Made by a program: the position numbers and the translations under genes. This document shows, piece by piece, positions 42,001 through 48,680 of a DNA stretch of 64,000 bases. How positions within the stretch are numbered: position 1 is the first letter of the stretch; each line of letters starts with the position of its first letter. Below the pieces are notes generated by a model. The model saw only the letters and a list, made by a program, of their open reading frames with translations. It made no database searches and was not told where the DNA came from. Origin of the DNA: Leifsonia shinshuensis. GTDB lineage: Bacteria > Actinomycetota > Actinomycetes > Actinomycetales > Microbacteriaceae. The DNA lies in contig NZ_JACCFL010000001.1 of the NCBI RefSeq assembly GCF_013410375.1, positions 1,054,001-1,118,000 of the forward strand, given 5' to 3'.

Positions 42001-42041
42001 CGACGCCCGGACACCGCCCCGAGGGCAGCGTCCGGGCGTCG
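42001..42041. terminator. Strong hairpin between convergent genes
   Basis: CGACGCCCGGAC (42001-42012) is perfectly complementary to GTCCGGGCGTCG (42030-42041), with a 17-base loop. It lies between the stops at 41979 and 42052, so it likely ends transcription in both directions. Confidence 0.8.
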
Positions 42042-42051
42042 GTCGTCCCCG

Positions 42052-43671
42052 CTACTTCAGCGTCATCGTCTCCATCCCCAGGTAGGTCTTCGCCGCCCAG
42101 GAGGCCGGGTCGTCCGCGAAGTGCCGGCGGATCGCGCCGTCGCGCAGGGCGTTGTCGAGGGCCATCATGATCATCGACTGGTCCAGCACGAGGCGGCGGT
42201 GGCCGATCGCGCCCGTCGCCGGGTTGACGGCGTCGTAGAAGCCGCCGTCCGGCGTGTAGCTGCCCGGGTAGAGCGTGCGCAGCTTCTGGATGTTCGCGAA
42301 CGCGTCCTGCGGGAGCACGCCGAGCGCCGTGAACGACGCGTGCGGCGTCACGGTGCTCTCGTTCGCGCAGCCCGGGCACTGCGCGAGCGCCTGGCCGGCC
42401 GGGAACTTCTGGCCTGCTGCGCCGTAGACGCCGTAGCCGCCGGTGTCGTCCGGCGTGCTCGACGGCGACATCCCCCAGACCGGGAAGCCGAGGGTCTCGG
42501 TCGCGTACTTCTCCTGCACCTGCGCCGTCCTCACGTCGGCCAGCCCGAAGCCGTTCTGGCCCCAGGTGGTCTCCGGCACGATCTCGTTCGCGAGCATCGC
42601 CTCGAACATGCCGCCTCCCCAGGTCGGGAGGAAGGTCAGCGACGTGCCGGGGTAGGTGTAGTGGCCCTCCCAGACGTTGAAGGCCTTTCCGCTCTGCGGG
42701 TCGGTGTACTTCTGCCAGTCGCCGGCGACCGGCCACTGGCCCTGCCAGGAGAAGTCCGGATCCGTCGGGCACTGCTTCGGCGGGAGGGTGCGCCAGGTGC
42801 GCCACCAGACGTCGCCCGGCATCTGGTGCAGTCCCATGCCGATGTACATGGCGATGCGCGGGTCGCTGTAGATCGCGCCGTTGTGGTAGCCGGCCGGGCC
42901 CTGGTCGGCGTAGTAGCCGCCGTACATCTGGCCGGTCGGCTGGTTGCCCGCGATGGCCGGGTTGGTGTTGCAGGCGGTCTGCGCCCGGTCGTCGTAGAAG
43001 ATCGAGAAGTCCATCGGCTGGATGAGCGCGTCGATCTGCTTCCGCAGCTCGGGCAGCGCCTGGCGCGCGACCAGCAGGCCGGACGCGTACCAGCCGTTGT
43101 CGACCGCCGAGAGGAACGAGCAGTTGTCCTGCTTCGGCGTCGTCTCGGTGGAGCAGTCGGCGGCGCCGGGGTTCAGGATGGTGTGCCCGTTGCCGGTGTC
43201 GTACCACTGGAACAGGAAGCCGTGCGAGCGCTTCAGCGTGGCGACGGTGTCCAGCGTCGAAGAGATCAGCGCGCGCTCGCGCGGCCGAGGGATGATCCCG
43301 AGGTCGCCGGCGGAGACCACGGCCTCCAGGTAGACGCCGATGTTCGCGGCGGAGGTGTAGGCGCCCCGCGTCGTGCCCGGACCGAGGTTGTCGAGCGGGA
43401 GGTGGGTGACCGGGTCGGTGTCCTTCTCGAAGAACGCCCAGGTGTCCTTCGCGACCTGGAGGAGGGCGGACTTCTGGGCGACGGTGAGCGGCGCCTGCGC
43501 GCTGATGCCCTGCATGCCGGGCGCGCCGTGGGCTCCCGCGCTGTCGGGCGCGGGAGCGGCTATCGCGGTTTGGGCCGTCGCGAGGGACGCGACGGCGAGG
43601 ACGGCCGCGGCGGCCGCCCGGGCGATCGCGGTGGTGCGGCGTGAGCGCCGCGGCGGATGGGATCTGGTCAT
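42052..43671 (-). CDS. Secreted glycoamylase-like (PF10091/GH144-like) protein
   Basis: The 539-residue protein has a signal peptide with twin-arginine-like basic start (RRSRRTTAIARAAAAAVLAV) ending near TAIAAP. The mature part has AYTSAANIGVYLEAVVSAGD, FLFQWYDTGNG, LLVARQALPEL, TSLTFLPTWGGGMFEAML and FPVWGMSPSSTPDDTGGYGV. These match the glucoamylase-like family that includes endo-beta-1,2-glucanases (GH144). It may degrade an extracellular beta-glucan. Length fits the family. It stands alone, with a following AraC regulator gene reading the same way from 44854. Confidence 0.75.
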   Translation of the reverse strand: MTRSHPPRRSRRTTAIARAAAAAVLAVASLATAQTAIAAPAPDSAGAHGAPGMQGISAQAPLTVAQKSALLQVAKDTWAFFEKDTDPVTHLPLDNLGPGTTRGAYTSAANIGVYLEAVVSAGDLGIIPRPRERALISSTLDTVATLKRSHGFLFQWYDTGNGHTILNPGAADCSTETTPKQDNCSFLSAVDNGWYASGLLVARQALPELRKQIDALIQPMDFSIFYDDRAQTACNTNPAIAGNQPTGQMYGGYYADQGPAGYHNGAIYSDPRIAMYIGMGLHQMPGDVWWRTWRTLPPKQCPTDPDFSWQGQWPVAGDWQKYTDPQSGKAFNVWEGHYTYPGTSLTFLPTWGGGMFEAMLANEIVPETTWGQNGFGLADVRTAQVQEKYATETLGFPVWGMSPSSTPDDTGGYGVYGAAGQKFPAGQALAQCPGCANESTVTPHASFTALGVLPQDAFANIQKLRTLYPGSYTPDGGFYDAVNPATGAIGHRRLVLDQSMIMMALDNALRDGAIRRHFADDPASWAAKTYLGMETMTLK

Positions 43672-43813
43672 GGGACTGTCTCCGTTTCGTGTCGTCGTTG
43701 ACCACCGCCCGGCGGGTGGTGCGTCCGCGGGGCGATCACCCCGCGCACCGTATGCGCATACATTCGAGGACGCAAGACCCCGTCCCGACGGATCCGATCG
43801 GGACGACGAGCGA

Positions 43814-44854
43814 CTACGACCCCGAACGCAGCGTCTGCGACGGCAGCACGCCGAACGTGGCGCGATAGCGGCTGGCGAACCGGCCCGGGTTGAAGAACCC
43901 CCACGCCGCCGCGACCTGGGAGACGGACGTCCGCTCCGGCCGGCTCGCCGCGAGCTCCCGGTGGGCGCCGTCGAGTCGGGCGCGGGCGAGGTACGCACCC
44001 GGACTGGTGTCCAGGTGGTCGCGGAAGCCGCGGCTGAGGGTCCGCGTGTTCGCGCCGACGGCGGCGGCGACATCGGGCACCGTGATCGGCAGGTGGGCGT
44101 TCTCGTCGATGAACTGCGCCGCGCGCCGGATGGTCGCGGGCGGCGCGGGGCGCGGCGGCGCGTCCAGCGCCTCCCGGTACTGATGGTCGGTCGCCAGCAG
44201 CAGCCCGGTCATGACGGCGTCCGACAGCTGCGCGGCGAACAGGGCGTTGGCGACCAGGCCGTCGTCCCGTTCCAGCCTGCCGAAGAGCGCGCCCGCCAGC
44301 TGCGCCCAGTCGGCGCCGCGGCCGCTACGGAGGTCGAGGAGGTCGGGGAAGCGGATCTCGCCGACGCCGTCGACGCCGAGCATGCGGCTCAGCCCCGCCT
44401 CCAGGGCGCCCCGCTCCATCCGCAGGTGCAGGGAGCGCGCGCCCTCGGCCCAGCCGGCGGCGTCGACCGCGTCGGCCAGCCCGATGACCGCCGCCGCGTC
44501 CGGCGTCGCGGCGTACTCCCGCGAGCCGATGCGATGCCCGATGGTCCCCCGCATCGGGAGGGTCACGCCGTAGGAGCCGCCGAGGCCGCGGAACGCGATC
44601 GACACCTGCGTGCCGAAGCCGACCAGGCCGAGCGACAGGGGCCCGATCCTCGTGCCGACGATCCGGACCTCGAAGCCGGTCCCGCGCCCGTCCGGTCTGA
44701 TCGCGCCGCCGTAGAACATCTGCGAACCGACGAACCGGGCCTCGTCCACGTCGGCGGTCGCGAAGGCCGACATCCGCCCGTCGGCCAGCGCCAGGTCCCG
44801 ATCGCCGCCCGGAGGCTCGTGCGCCTCCGCGACCTCGCCCTGAACCGACTCCAT
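43814..44854 (-). CDS. AraC-family transcriptional regulator
   Basis: The protein has 346 residues. The N-terminal ligand domain (about 1-230, with GLVGFGTQVSIAFRGLGGSY) is of the AraC-binding-like/OmpR-type cupin class. The C-terminal pair of helix-turn-helices includes ITVPDVAAAVGANTRTLSRG, HLDTSPGAYLARARLDGAH, SVSQVAAAWGFFNPGRFASR and FGVLPSQTLR. It precedes, in the same orientation, the GH144-like gene and could activate it. The leaderless-type promoter just upstream supports the start at 44854. Confidence 0.9.
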   Translation of the reverse strand: MESVQGEVAEAHEPPGGDRDLALADGRMSAFATADVDEARFVGSQMFYGGAIRPDGRGTGFEVRIVGTRIGPLSLGLVGFGTQVSIAFRGLGGSYGVTLPMRGTIGHRIGSREYAATPDAAAVIGLADAVDAAGWAEGARSLHLRMERGALEAGLSRMLGVDGVGEIRFPDLLDLRSGRGADWAQLAGALFGRLERDDGLVANALFAAQLSDAVMTGLLLATDHQYREALDAPPRPAPPATIRRAAQFIDENAHLPITVPDVAAAVGANTRTLSRGFRDHLDTSPGAYLARARLDGAHRELAASRPERTSVSQVAAAWGFFNPGRFASRYRATFGVLPSQTLRSGS

Positions 44855-44861
44855 GCGCAGC

Positions 44862-44890
44862 AGTATGCGCTTCGCGCGCGCGATCGGCAC
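44862..44890 (-). promoter_or_regulatory. Probable leaderless promoter of the AraC gene
   Basis: On the minus strand GTGCCG (44890-44885) and CATACT (44867-44862) have a 17-base spacer, and the ATG at 44854 falls at the expected start point. It is near-identical in layout to the other NTGCCG-N17/18 promoters. Confidence 0.5.
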
Positions 44891-44922
44891 CGGTGCGGCG
44901 GCGCCGGGCGGCCTGTGCTCGT

Positions 44923-45474
44923 TCAGGCTGCGAGCTCCAGCGCCGACCACGCGCGGCGGAGCCCCTCGCGCGCCCGGTAGGCCAGGGCGGCGGCGGCGTT
45001 GGGCGTGATGCCGAGGACACCCGCCAGCTCGGACGCGGTCAGCTGCTCGACCTCGCTGTACCAGAGCGCCGTGCTCCAGCGCTCGGGGAGCGAGCCGAGC
45101 AGGCCGGCGAGCCGCGACCGCTCCCAGACGCCGTCCTGGTGGTCGTCCGTCCACGGCTCCTCGTAGCCCTCGGGGTCGTCGACCGCGATCTCGTGGCGGG
45201 AGGCCGCCCACGACGCTGCGGCGTTGCGGATCGTGGTGTAGAGGTAGCCGCGGAAACCGCGTTGCGGGCCGCGCCCGTTGCGGAGCGTCCGGTAGATGCG
45301 GGTGAACGCCTCCGAGACCAGGTCGTCGGGGTCGAAGGCGGAGGTGGCGGACGAGGCGTAGCGCCGGCCGGCGGCGGCGTGGCGGCGCCACAGCTCGGCG
45401 AAGGCGGCATTGTCGCCTGCTCGGCTGCGGGCGACCAGGTCGTCGTCGACGGCGGTGTCTGCGAACGGGCGCAT
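44923..45474 (-). CDS. ECF-type sigma-70 factor
   Basis: The protein has 183 residues. Region 2 shows AAFAELWRRHAAAG, DDLVSEAFTRIYRTLRNGRG and FRGYLYTTIRNAAASW. Region 4 shows LPERWSTALWYSEVEQLTAS and ELAGVLGITPNAAAALAYRA. It ends soon after region 4, without the zinc-finger extension found in several actinobacterial ECF proteins. No anti-sigma gene is adjacent, so its control is unclear. A four-copy 18-base repeat lies upstream and may take part in its expression. Confidence 0.9.
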   Translation of the reverse strand: MRPFADTAVDDDLVARSRAGDNAAFAELWRRHAAAGRRYASSATSAFDPDDLVSEAFTRIYRTLRNGRGPQRGFRGYLYTTIRNAAASWAASRHEIAVDDPEGYEEPWTDDHQDGVWERSRLAGLLGSLPERWSTALWYSEVEQLTASELAGVLGITPNAAAALAYRAREGLRRAWSALELAA

Positions 45475-45642
45475 GGGTGGTTCCTTCCGGGAGGAGCCGT
45501 GCCCGGTGGGTGGGGCGAGCCGCCGCGGGACGGGAGATCCGCGTGCTCGCCGTCCGGGACGGCTGTGTCGGAAAGAAACCTACGAGCGGGGCGCGGGGGC
45601 CGGACAGCCGATCCGGGACAGCGTTCCGGCCCCTTTCGGACA

Positions 45643-45714
45643 GCGGACACTGCCGGACAGGCGGACACTGCCGGACAGGCGGACACTGCCGGATAGGCGG
45701 ACACTGCCGGACAG
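45643..45714. repeat. Four-copy 18-base tandem repeat upstream of sigma factor
   Basis: GCGGACACTGCCGGACAG repeats perfectly or nearly so at 45643, 45661, 45679 (GGATAG variant) and 45697. CGGACA steps within it continue as isolated copies on either side (about 45601, 45637, 45729). It sits between the sigma gene and the MarR pair. Confidence 0.9.
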
Positions 45715-45756
45715 GCCGTCGCGCCGGATTCGGACAGGCCGACGCTACGGACGGCG

Positions 45757-46233
45757 TCAGCCCAGGTCGCCCCGTTCGGCGCTGGCCGTCAGCCGGGCGA
45801 GGAAGGCGGAGACGGCGGCCGATTGCTGACCGTCGAGCCGTGCGGCGATGTCGAGCATGCGGCGGTGCATCGCGGTCAGGGTGTGCCGGACCTCCTCGTC
45901 CGCCCCCGGGGTGGCGCGGATGGTGAGGCTGCGGCGGTCGCTCGGGTGCGGGTGGCGGGAGACGTGCCCGGACGCGGTGAGCCGGTCGAGCATCGCGGTC
46001 ACCGACGACGACGTGATGCTCAGGTGTGCGCCGAGTTCCGCGGGCGTCGCGTGGCGGCCCTCGGCCTCGGCCTTGAGCAGGAAGCGCAGGGCCTTCAGGT
46101 CGGCCTCGCCCATGCGCATGGACTCCCGCGTGCGGCGGCGCATCGCCTGCTCGGCGGTGCGGTACTCGCGCAGCGACGCGATGACCCGAACGGCGTGCGG
46201 CGGCGCGACGTCGTACCAGGGCGTGTCGCTCAT
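45757..46233 (-). CDS. MarR-family regulator, second of tandem pair
   Basis: The protein has 158 residues. The winged helix has TPAELGAHLSITSSSVTAML and wing SGHVSRHPHPSDRRSLTIRA. It is a paralogue of the preceding gene, with the shared framework RRTRESMRMGEADLKALRFL and DRLTASGHVSRHPHPSDRR. A 10-base gap separates it from the first MarR gene on the same strand, indicating one operon. Confidence 0.88.
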   Translation of the reverse strand: MSDTPWYDVAPPHAVRVIASLREYRTAEQAMRRRTRESMRMGEADLKALRFLLKAEAEGRHATPAELGAHLSITSSSVTAMLDRLTASGHVSRHPHPSDRRSLTIRATPGADEEVRHTLTAMHRRMLDIAARLDGQQSAAVSAFLARLTASAERGDLG

Positions 46234-46243
46234 CGGGTCGATC

Positions 46244-46798
46244 CTAGTGCGAGGACCGGATGCCTGCCTGCTGCTTCTTCGACGCCGTGTCGGCGGCGGG
46301 CGTGTCGAGCTGGTCGACCGCGTCGCGGAGCCGGTCGATGAACTCCACGACGGTCTCCGCGTCCTCCGGCGAGAGATCGGACGCGATCTCCACCAGCTCC
46401 TCGCGGACGTCGCCGAGGATCGCCCGCTGGACCTCGTCGGTCGGCATGGTCGGAACGATGATGAGCGCCCGGCGGTCGAACGGGCTGGGGGAGCGCTGGA
46501 TGTGCCCGGCCTTCTCGAGCCGGTCGAGCAGCACCGTGATGGAGGAGCTCTGGATGCCCAGGTAGTCGGCGAGCTCGCGCGGGCCGACCGTCTGCCCGCG
46601 CTCGCTCGCGCGGAGCAGATAGCGGAGGGCCGAGATGTCGTTCTCGTTCATCCGCATGGCCTTCTCGGAGCGGCGCTGCATCGCGCTGTCGGCCGCGCCG
46701 TACGCGCGGAGGTGCTCCAGGACCTCGATGGCCCGCTCGCGATCCGTCTCGGCGCTGTACCAGTAGTGGGGCGCCGGACTCGTCTTGTCCGTCGTCAT
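46244..46798 (-). CDS. MarR-family regulator, first of tandem pair
   Basis: The protein has 184 residues. The winged helix has GPRELADYLGIQSSSITVLL and wing KAGHIQRSPSPFDRRALIIV. It is a paralogue of the next gene downstream. The C-terminal tail is extended (TASKKQQAGIRSSH). A TATCAT -10 (46811-46806) places transcription start at about the ATG at 46798, a leaderless pattern, inside the dyad AGATG-N6-CATCT. It probably autoregulates and controls the neighbouring CTAG-dyad genes. Confidence 0.88.
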   Translation of the reverse strand: MTTDKTSPAPHYWYSAETDRERAIEVLEHLRAYGAADSAMQRRSEKAMRMNENDISALRYLLRASERGQTVGPRELADYLGIQSSSITVLLDRLEKAGHIQRSPSPFDRRALIIVPTMPTDEVQRAILGDVREELVEIASDLSPEDAETVVEFIDRLRDAVDQLDTPAADTASKKQQAGIRSSH

Positions 46799-46803
46799 GG
46801 AAC

Positions 46804-46846
46804 AGATGATAGACCATCTACAAGCTAGAGAGCCTAGAGACTAGCT
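46804..46846. promoter_or_regulatory. MarR operator region, AGATG/CATCT dyad plus CTAG dyad
   Basis: AGATG (46804-46808) and CATCT (46815-46819) form a dyad over the -10 of the MarR gene. AGCTAG (46823-46828) and CTAGCT (46841-46846), with CTAG 46834-46837 between, form a second dyad. The right arm includes the stop of the DUF7882 gene. Confidence 0.65.
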
Positions 46847-47194
46847 GGCTGCGACACTCCGGCCGGTGCCGCGGTCGCGGCGGTCGCGGTACTCGCCGAG
46901 GTCGGTGGGCTCCTCCGTCACGAGCAGTCCGCTGGTGCGGCCGGCCATCTCGACCATGCTGCTGAGCCAGGCCGTGTTCATGCTCCCGACGTCGGCACGG
47001 TCGAAGTCGTAGCGGATCGGGATGGCGTTGTCGATCCACAGCGACCGCCGCGCCGGGCCACCGGGCTCTCCGCCCTTCCAGCTGATCAGGAACGGCTCGC
47101 GCCGCCGCAGCTTCGTCGTGATCGCGGCCTGGAGGTGCGCCAGCGCCCGGTCCTCGAAGTCGATCCTCTCGCCGTCGTAGATCAGCGTTCCCAT
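46841..47194 (-). CDS. DUF7882-type small protein
   Basis: The 117-residue soluble protein opens MGTLIYDGERIDFEDRALAH, then LQAAITTKLRRREPFLISW and WIDNAIPIRYDFD. I recognise this as the short Microbacteriaceae family sometimes mislabelled as a DNA-ligase-like protein. It carries CTAG-dyad motifs at both ends, upstream at 47232-47271 and across its stop. Its role is unknown. It is read toward the MarR pair and may be part of their operon. Confidence 0.75.
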   Translation of the reverse strand: MGTLIYDGERIDFEDRALAHLQAAITTKLRRREPFLISWKGGEPGGPARRSLWIDNAIPIRYDFDRADVGSMNTAWLSSMVEMAGRTSGLLVTEEPTDLGEYRDRRDRGTGRSVAAS

Positions 47195-47231
47195 TGCGTC
47201 GTCCCTCCAGTCGTCTGCGTGCGGGATGAGC

Positions 47232-47271
47232 CTAGTGGAAAGCTAGTGAATCTAGCTACGTGAGTTCCTAG
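47232..47271. promoter_or_regulatory. CTAG-rich operator cluster
   Basis: CTAG occurs at 47232, 47243, 47252 and 47268. AGCTAG (47241-47246) and CTAGCT (47252-47257) form a dyad with a 5-base spacer. A TAGATT -10-like hexamer for the DUF7882 gene (minus strand 47254-47249) lies inside it. Confidence 0.65.
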
Positions 47272-47351
47272 ATGCTCGAATGCCGCAATCACTTAGCAGG
47301 TCGGCGGCGCGGAATCAACCCCCCTCCCGAAACTTGCCTCGGCGACCGATT

Positions 47352-47366
47352 AGCTAGAAGCTCTAG
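47352..47366. promoter_or_regulatory. Second CTAG dyad before the membrane operon
   Basis: AGCTAG (47352-47357) and the palindrome CTAGA-AGC-TCTAG (47354-47366) lie 66-80 bases before the ATG at 47432. They repeat the motif used on the other side of the DUF7882 gene. Confidence 0.6.
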
Positions 47367-47431
47367 TTACTTCATCGATCGTCCTGGCCAGGTCCGGCCC
47401 GGAAGACACGGTTCGACCCGAAAGGATTGTC

Positions 47432-47788
47432 ATGACCATCGCGGTAAAGGCAGTTCGCCCCCTTCCGCACCGCGCGGAGACCCGGGTCCGCCGGGGTCGC
47501 CTCGCGGTCGCGGACTCCGCTCCCAGCGAGCACCTCGCCTGGCGCCAGCCGGTCGCCGGGCTCTGGGTCGCCGAGACTCCGTCAGCCTACCTCGGCATGA
47601 TCGAGGAGACCGGCGAGGGCTTCGTCGCGTCGGCCGCGGACGGCCGGACGCTCGGTGTCTACCCGGAGCTCGCCGAGGCGAGGATCGCGGTGTACGCGAA
47701 CTGGTTCCGGCCGGCGAAGTCGCCGGGTCTCCTGGCGGCGGGGCTCGCAGTGGCGGGACTCTTCGGGTGGCTACGGCGCACGGCCTGA
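47432..47788 (+). CDS. Hypothetical protein with C-terminal membrane anchor
   Basis: The 118-residue protein is basic at its start (HRAETRVRRGR). A soluble middle contains LAWRQPVAGLWVAETPSAYL, EETGEGFVASAADGRTLGVY and a tail-proximal PELAEARIAVYANWF. One short hydrophobic helix (SPGLLAAGLAVAGLFGWL) follows before the end. GAAAGGA precedes the ATG. The following DUF1206 gene overlaps its 3' end by 22 bases if GTG 47767 is used. Family not recognised. Confidence 0.75.
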   Translation: MTIAVKAVRPLPHRAETRVRRGRLAVADSAPSEHLAWRQPVAGLWVAETPSAYLGMIEETGEGFVASAADGRTLGVYPELAEARIAVYANWFRPAKSPGLLAAGLAVAGLFGWLRRTA

Positions 47789-48630
47789 GCGACGCCGCGG
47801 CGGAAGGCAAGGCCCGGGTGAGCGACGGCAAGGCCCAGGTCAGGAAGGCTGCCCGCACGGCGGGCGACAGCAAGCTACTGGAGATCCCCGCACGAGTCGG
47901 GTTCGCGGCGAGCGGGCTGGTCCAGCTCCTGCTCGGCGGCCTGGCCGTCCAGCTCGGGGCCGCGCACGTCGGCGAGGCCGACCAGACCGGCGCCCTGGAC
48001 GAGGTGGCCAAGATCCCCGGCGGCTTCATCGTGCTGTGGGTCTCCGCGATCGGCCTGTTCGCCCTCGCCCTGTGGCTGCTGACCGAGGCGGTGCTGGTCA
48101 GGGCGGGATCGGCCGGCGACCGTTGGCTCCGCCGCGGGCAGCACCTGAGCAAGGCCGTGGCCTACGCCGTGCTCGGTCTCACCGCTCTGGCCTTCGCGCA
48201 GGGGCATCCCAGCCACGCGAGCGCAACGACTCGCCAGGCCAGCGCGGGCCTCCTCGCCACGCCGGGAGGCCAGCTGCTGCTCGGCGCGCTCGGGCTGGTG
48301 ACCTGCGCCGTCGGCGGGTACTTCCTGGTGAAGGGCGTCCGGCGCCGGTTCCGGAGCGACATCGACGTGCCTTCGGGCGCCGCGGGGCACGGGATCGTCG
48401 TGCTCGGGGTGGTCGGCTACGTCGCCAAGGGAGTGGTGGTCGCCCTGGCCGGGGTCGCCTTCATCCTCGCGGCGATCCGCGCGCAGGCCGCCACGGCGAC
48501 CGGCCTCGCGGGCGGCCTGGCCGCGCTGCAGCAGCTCCCGCTCGGCGGTGAGATCGTCGTCGTGCTCGGGCTGGGGCTCATCGCCTCGGGGATCTACAAC
48601 GTCGCGCGGGCCTGGCTCGCGCGATTCTGA
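47767..48630 (+). CDS. DUF1206 membrane protein
   Basis: The 287-residue protein has about six helices arranged as three repeated two-helix units. ARVGFAASGLVQLLLGGLAV is followed later by HGIVVLGVVGYVAKGVVVAL and LGLGLIASGIYNVARAWLAR, the DUF1206 signatures. An N-terminal soluble region of about 40 residues with Lys/Arg precedes them. I use GTG 47767; GTG 47818 with GGAAGG upstream would give 270 residues and is equally possible. It is in one operon with the preceding gene. Function unknown. Confidence 0.82.
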   Translation: MATAHGLSDAAAEGKARVSDGKAQVRKAARTAGDSKLLEIPARVGFAASGLVQLLLGGLAVQLGAAHVGEADQTGALDEVAKIPGGFIVLWVSAIGLFALALWLLTEAVLVRAGSAGDRWLRRGQHLSKAVAYAVLGLTALAFAQGHPSHASATTRQASAGLLATPGGQLLLGALGLVTCAVGGYFLVKGVRRRFRSDIDVPSGAAGHGIVVLGVVGYVAKGVVVALAGVAFILAAIRAQAATATGLAGGLAALQQLPLGGEIVVVLGLGLIASGIYNVARAWLARF

Positions 48631-48656
48631 GCCGGCCGGCGCGGTTCTGAGTCGGC
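48621..48656. repeat. 20-base tandem duplication at the DUF1206 gene end
   Basis: GCGATTCTGAGCCGGC (48621-48636) recurs as GCGGTTCTGAGTCGGC (48641-48656). The first TGA is the stop of the DUF1206 gene (48628-48630). Confidence 0.75.
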
Positions 48657-48680
48657 ACCGCGTCCGGTCCGGCGGGCTGC

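Noticed and set aside
45643..45714. CRISPR array in the sigma factor upstream region
   Set aside because: Units are direct tandem copies of 18 bases with no spacers between them, so this is a tandem repeat.
45475..45926. Forward and reverse frames through the 18-base repeat giving repeated GHCRTG or PAVSAC peptides
   Set aside because: These only reflect an 18-base repeat translated in frame; no starts with ribosome sites or other domains.
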